This document shows, in pieces, positions 5,401-6,795 of a stretch of DNA of 6,795 bases. The stretch covers positions 1 to 6,795 of the forward strand of contig CBDCHC010000014.1 of the NCBI GenBank assembly GCA_965217075.1. The letters are read 5' to 3'. The position numbers and the translations under genes are program-made. The notes below the pieces were generated by a model that did no database searches, had not been told where the DNA came from, and saw nothing but the letters and a program-made list of their open reading frames with translations. Source of the DNA: CBDCHC01 sp965217075. Its GTDB lineage: Bacteria; Pseudomonadota; Gammaproteobacteria; PS1; Pseudothioglobaceae. Numbering within the stretch: position 1 is the first letter of the stretch; every line of letters starts with the position of its first letter.

Positions 5401-6795
5401 ACTGGCCCTATATTTACTAGCGAGGCAGTTGCAACTGTAGCAGTTAATAGCAGCAGCGTATACACAGCAAACGCTAGTGATACTGGTAATACTAATACAG
5501 CTAACACAGTAACTTATGCTATCAGTGGCACTAACGCTAATTTATTTAATATAGACTCAACTACTGGCGCACTAACTTATAAAACAGCCCCAACTACTAC
5601 AGCCACTAACAGAGTTACTGTTATAGCCACAGATACAGCTGGTAATAGCACTAATCAAGCGCTAATTATTAATGTAGTTGATAAAGTTGCACTAAATATT
5701 ACTAACAACCAGAACAAAGATACAATCAATAGTACTGATGGTGATGTTACCTTTACCTTTACTTTTAGCGAAGCAGTAACTGGTTTTGACGCTACTGATA
5801 TAAGCGTAAATAACGGCACTAAAGGAAGCTTTACAGGCTCTGGCACTACTTATAGTTTAACAGTAACCCCAACTCCAAACTCAGAAGGCAGTATAACTGT
5901 AAGTGTAGCCGCAGACGCTGCTAATAGCGTTGCTACTGCAACGCTTACTACCTCAGCAGCTACTAGCACTCAAAATTATGACTTTGAACCACCAGCTACC
6001 CCAACTATTGACTTAGCAGCTGCAAGTGATACTGGTAGCGATAATACTGATAATATAACTAGCAATACCAAGCCAACAATAACTGGCACAACTGAAGCAG
6101 GCGCTACAGTTAAAATATATAACGACGCTATAGAAGTAGGTACAGGCATTGCAAATGCTAGCGGTGATTATAATATTACCTTAACTAGCGCACTTAACGA
6201 AGGAGTAAACAACCTAAGTGCTAAAGCTACAGACACTGCTGGTAATACCAGCGCAGCTAGCACCGCACTTAATATTACGATTGATACTACCGGCCCTACA
6301 TTTACTAGCGAGGCAGTTGCAACTGTAGCAGTTAATAGCAGCAGCGTATACACAGCAAACGCTAGTGATACTGGTAATACTAATACAGCTAACACAGTAA
6401 CTTATGCTATCAGTGGCACTAACGCTAATTTATTTAATATAGACTCAACTACTGGCGCACTAACTTATAAAACAGCCCCAACTACTACAGCCACTAACAG
6501 AGTTACTGTTATAGCCACAGATACCGCTGGTAATAGCACTGACCAAATATTAAACATCACTGTAGTTGATAAGGTCTCATTAAATATTACTAACAACAAG
6601 AACAAGGATACAATCAATAGTACTGATGGCGATGTTACCTTTACCTTTACTTTTAGCGAAGCAGTAACTGGTTTTGACGCTACTGATATAAGCGTAAATA
6701 ACGGCACTAAAGGAAGCTTTACAGGCTCTGGCGCTACTTACAGCCTAACAGTAACCCCAACTCCAAACTCAGAAGGCAGTATAACTGTAAGTGTA
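2401..6795 (+). CDS. Giant BapA/LapF-like type I secreted adhesin with Ig-like and cadherin-like repeats (3' partial)
   Basis: 1465 codons are open from ATG to the window end. The start is fixed by an in-frame TAA at 2395-2397. Residues 1-125 resemble the BapA/LapF prefix domain (VNDLILTLSDATEVLVKNYF). A hydrophobic stretch at 173-191 (VIIALGSLAAIGLSG) is the usual segment after the prefix, perhaps helping hold the protein in the envelope. Residues 200-345 match a domain common at the N-terminus of marine giant adhesins (GPVIAENDLTVAIYKADGS, GSFSVDLGNYKG, NINPITTIAA). Residues 361-420 are probably helical. Residues 421-502 are an Ig-like domain (DGTYTVAARD, LTFTLDTT). Residues 508-1465 are tandem Ig-like and cadherin-like modules. 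There is no N-terminal Sec signal, as expected for type I export. No LapG-type TAAG/AAAG/PAAG site was seen. The only cysteines are 78 and 84. The RTX tail must lie beyond the window. The role is surface attachment or biofilm formation, inferred from family. Confidence 0.9.
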   Translation, partial: MKTLQATQKQAILAAKGLTVRKLIVKSDKYVTISDGEHYVLRINKDIKSFIAKKHVNDLILTLSDATEVLVKNYFTTCGNELSCLVSIEFIDTNNLKNTYYAVDYKDAFILQDNDSLLYAYGDSKTLLSMIEPEIVTDSTIDIIVTSPTPITAETSTTATKATTSTIFSDNKVIIALGSLAAIGLSGSSAGTVVAINTIVNGVIVLGPVIAENDLTVAIYKADGSLLKDNIDVADDGSFSVDLGNYKGIIIIKAFDTDTTTDDYRDEADGQLKDLAADLLAAHYIDGSGGTVTININPITTIAAQKAGIAADGTVAQTITETAVTTSNKNIAKALGLDIDIISSKVEATINAVGDDTTTTANNYGKMLAAVSSLGDVTTAITTLIAAINDKGEVAPSVKTDMIDALTGKSAIIAVVNSMNVKLIIKLTTDSGINDNDNITNDANITTDAGSVSVEYRIKEANSEFSAWLDAYAAPTTDGTYTVAARDKNNPTDTNDLTFTLDTTTTAPTIDLAAASDTGSSNTDNITSNTTPIITGTTEAGATVKIYNGTTEVGSATADASGNYSITLTTPLNEGVNNLSAKATDTAGNTSAASTALNITIDTTGPIFTSEAVATVAVNSSSVYTANASDTSNTNTANTVTYAISGTNANLFNIDSTTGALTYKTAPTTTATNRVTVIATDTAGNSTDQILNITVVDKVSLNITNNQNKDTINSTDGDVTFTFTFSEAVTGFDATDISVNNGTKGSFTGSGTTYSLTVTPATNPATGSITIDVAADAANSVATATLTTSAATSTQNYDFEPPATPTIDLAAASDSGDSDSDKITNITTPIITGTAEAGATVKIYNGTTEVGSATADASGNYIITVTALNEGTHKLTAIATDTAGNTSTVSSELNITIDTTAPNTPTIVLATASDTGSKTTDNITSNTKPTITGTTEAGATVKIYNDAIEVGTGIANASGDYNITLTSALNEGVNNLSAKATDTAGNTSAASTALNITIDTTGPIFTSEAVATVAVNSSSVYTANASDTGNTNTANTVTYAISGTNANLFNIDSTTGALTYKTAPTTTATNRVTVIATDTAGNSTNQALIINVVDKVALNITNNQNKDTINSTDGDVTFTFTFSEAVTGFDATDISVNNGTKGSFTGSGTTYSLTVTPTPNSEGSITVSVAADAANSVATATLTTSAATSTQNYDFEPPATPTIDLAAASDTGSDNTDNITSNTKPTITGTTEAGATVKIYNDAIEVGTGIANASGDYNITLTSALNEGVNNLSAKATDTAGNTSAASTALNITIDTTGPTFTSEAVATVAVNSSSVYTANASDTGNTNTANTVTYAISGTNANLFNIDSTTGALTYKTAPTTTATNRVTVIATDTAGNSTDQILNITVVDKVSLNITNNKNKDTINSTDGDVTFTFTFSEAVTGFDATDISVNNGTKGSFTGSGATYSLTVTPTPNSEGSITVSV
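3661..3906 (+). other. N-terminal Ig-like domain of adhesin 2
   Basis: Residues 421-502 read LTTDSGINDNDNITNDANITT, then VEYRIKEANSEFSAWLDAY, then DGTYTVAARDKNN and LTFTLDTT. The DxGxxxxDxIT opening and the YTV-R-D / LTFTLDTT ending are typical of Ig-like domains of large RTX adhesins. It is diverged from, and not a copy of, the modules that follow. Confidence 0.65.
3922..4212 (+). repeat. Module A1, bacterial Ig-like (Big_6/Big_13 type)
   Basis: Residues 508-604: PIITGTTEAGATVKIYNGTT, then ADASGNYSIT, LNEGVNNLSAKATDTAGN and NITIDTT. The first half matches A2 (NGTTEVGSATADASGNY); the second half (LNEGVNNLSAKATDTAGNTS) matches A3 and A4. It looks like a hybrid of the two A subtypes. Confidence 0.8.
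4213..4491 (+). repeat. Module B1, cadherin-like
   Basis: Residues 605-697: GPIFTSEAVATVAVNSSSVY, TVTYAISGTNANLFNIDSTT, VTVIATDTAGN, ending DQILNITVVD. The LFNIDSTTGALTY strand and closing ITVVD are typical of cadherin-like domains in bacterial adhesins. The nucleotide sequence is nearly identical to B3 and B4 (copies at 5404 and 6292). Confidence 0.8.
4492..4809 (+). repeat. Module C1, Ig-like (Big_12 type)
   Basis: Residues 698-803: TFTFTFSEAVTGFDATDISV, NNGTKGSFTGSG, YSLTVTP, VAADAANSVATA, then the linker ATSTQNYDFEPPA. It differs from C3 and C4 in one short patch, PATNPATGSITIDV here against PTPNSEGSITVSV there. Confidence 0.8.
4810..5109 (+). repeat. Module A2, solitary Ig-like (Big_6/Big_13 type)
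   Basis: Residues 804-903: an A module followed directly by A3, with no B or C module between. Its 5' half is almost identical to A1 at the base level; its 3' half (IITVTALNEGTHKLTAIATD, then SSELNITIDTTAPN) is unique in the window. It breaks the regular A-B-C order, so the array did not arise by simple duplication of one unit. Confidence 0.8.
5110..5403 (+). repeat. Module A3, bacterial Ig-like (Big_6/Big_13 type)
   Basis: Residues 904-1001, with the subtype signature NDAIEVGTGIANASGDYNIT shared with A4. It opens the first of two consecutive 888-base A-B-C units. Confidence 0.8.
5404..5682 (+). repeat. Module B3, cadherin-like
   Basis: Residues 1002-1094. Nearly the same bases as B1 until the last strand, where it reads NQALIINVVDKVAL while B1 and B4 read DQILNITVVDKVSL. 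That local cluster of changes suggests segmental exchange rather than scattered point mutation. Confidence 0.8.
5683..5997 (+). repeat. Module C3, Ig-like (Big_12 type)
   Basis: Residues 1095-1199, ending in the linker TSTQNYDFEPPA. Its last 105 bases (5893-5997) are the closest match to the very start of the window. Confidence 0.8.
5998..6291 (+). repeat. Module A4, bacterial Ig-like (Big_6/Big_13 type)
   Basis: Residues 1200-1297. It lies exactly 888 bases after A3 and is nearly identical to it in sequence, so the A3-B3-C3 and A4-B4-C4 units are a recent in-frame duplication (296 residues). Confidence 0.8.
6292..6570 (+). repeat. Module B4, cadherin-like
   Basis: Residues 1298-1390. The first part resembles B3 (ASDTGNTNTANT) but the last strand carries the B1 version (DQILNITVVDKVSL): a mosaic of the two other copies. 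Confidence 0.8.
6571..6795 (+). repeat. Module C4, Ig-like (Big_12 type), cut by the window end
   Basis: Residues 1391-1465 cover the first 75 residues of a C module. It ends at PTPNSEGSITVSV, the point that corresponds to window base 15 when the two ends are aligned. The remaining roughly 30 residues of the module are outside the window. Confidence 0.8.

Noticed and set aside
3249..6707. Many minus-strand open frames of 60-95 codons rich in Val, Leu and Ala, looking like membrane proteins
   Set aside because: They lie opposite the long plus-strand adhesin, recur with its repeats, and arise because Thr/Ala/Asn/Gly-rich codons read as Val/Leu/Ile on the other strand. No ribosome binding sites or family motifs support them.
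3922..6795. CRISPR-like or satellite repeat array
   Set aside because: The repeats are in-frame protein modules of about 280-320 bases with no short spacers; they are coding tandem domains.

Overview
The window is an AT-rich piece of bacterial accessory DNA that holds parts of two very large, repeat-built surface adhesins on the + strand, head to tail, separated by 317 bases without a convincing gene. Both run off the window. The architecture (BapA/LapF-like N-terminal prefix, tandem Ig-like and cadherin-like repeats, RTX glycine-rich nonapeptides and a type I secretion C-terminus) is typical of giant Gram-negative biofilm or host-attachment adhesins. Low G+C, Asn/Thr/Ala/Ser-rich coding and a BspA-type (DUF285) module fused to an RTX tail suggest a marine, possibly host-associated, AT-rich gammaproteobacterium. 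That placement is inference, and no taxonomic marker gene is present.

Layout: 1-2083 is the 3' part of adhesin 1. It runs through the tail of an Ig-like repeat, a diverged Ig-like region with a tryptophan-rich segment, a PKD-like domain, four 25-residue BspA/DUF285 repeats with a C-terminal cap, RTX repeats and a type I secretion signal. The gene is broken by one frameshift between 980 and 1002: the upstream frame stops at 1005 and the downstream frame carries on in the middle of a conserved domain. 2084-2400 is intergenic and structured. It has a 24-bp near-perfect hairpin 30 bases after the stop, a separate perfect 16-bp inverted repeat (2151-2166 / 2357-2372) bracketing 190 bases, a 9-bp inverted repeat next to the next start codon and a 12-base direct repeat. 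2401-6795 is the 5' part of adhesin 2: 1465 codons with no stop. It has an N-terminal prefix domain, a hydrophobic segment, two non-repetitive domains, an Ig-like domain, then a tandem array of three module types in the order A-B-C, A, A-B-C, A-B-C.

How they relate: the first 105 bases of the window (end of adhesin 1's repeat array) match the end of a C module of adhesin 2 (5893-5997) at 102 of 105 positions. The genes are therefore recent paralogues, or the window joins or collapses copies of one gene. The last 15 bases of the window equal the first 15, in the same reading frame, exactly one 888-base repeat period after 5893. This could mark an assembly break or a circular join inside the repeat. 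No secretion machinery (ABC transporter, membrane fusion protein, outer-membrane channel), transposase, RNA gene or CRISPR array is visible.
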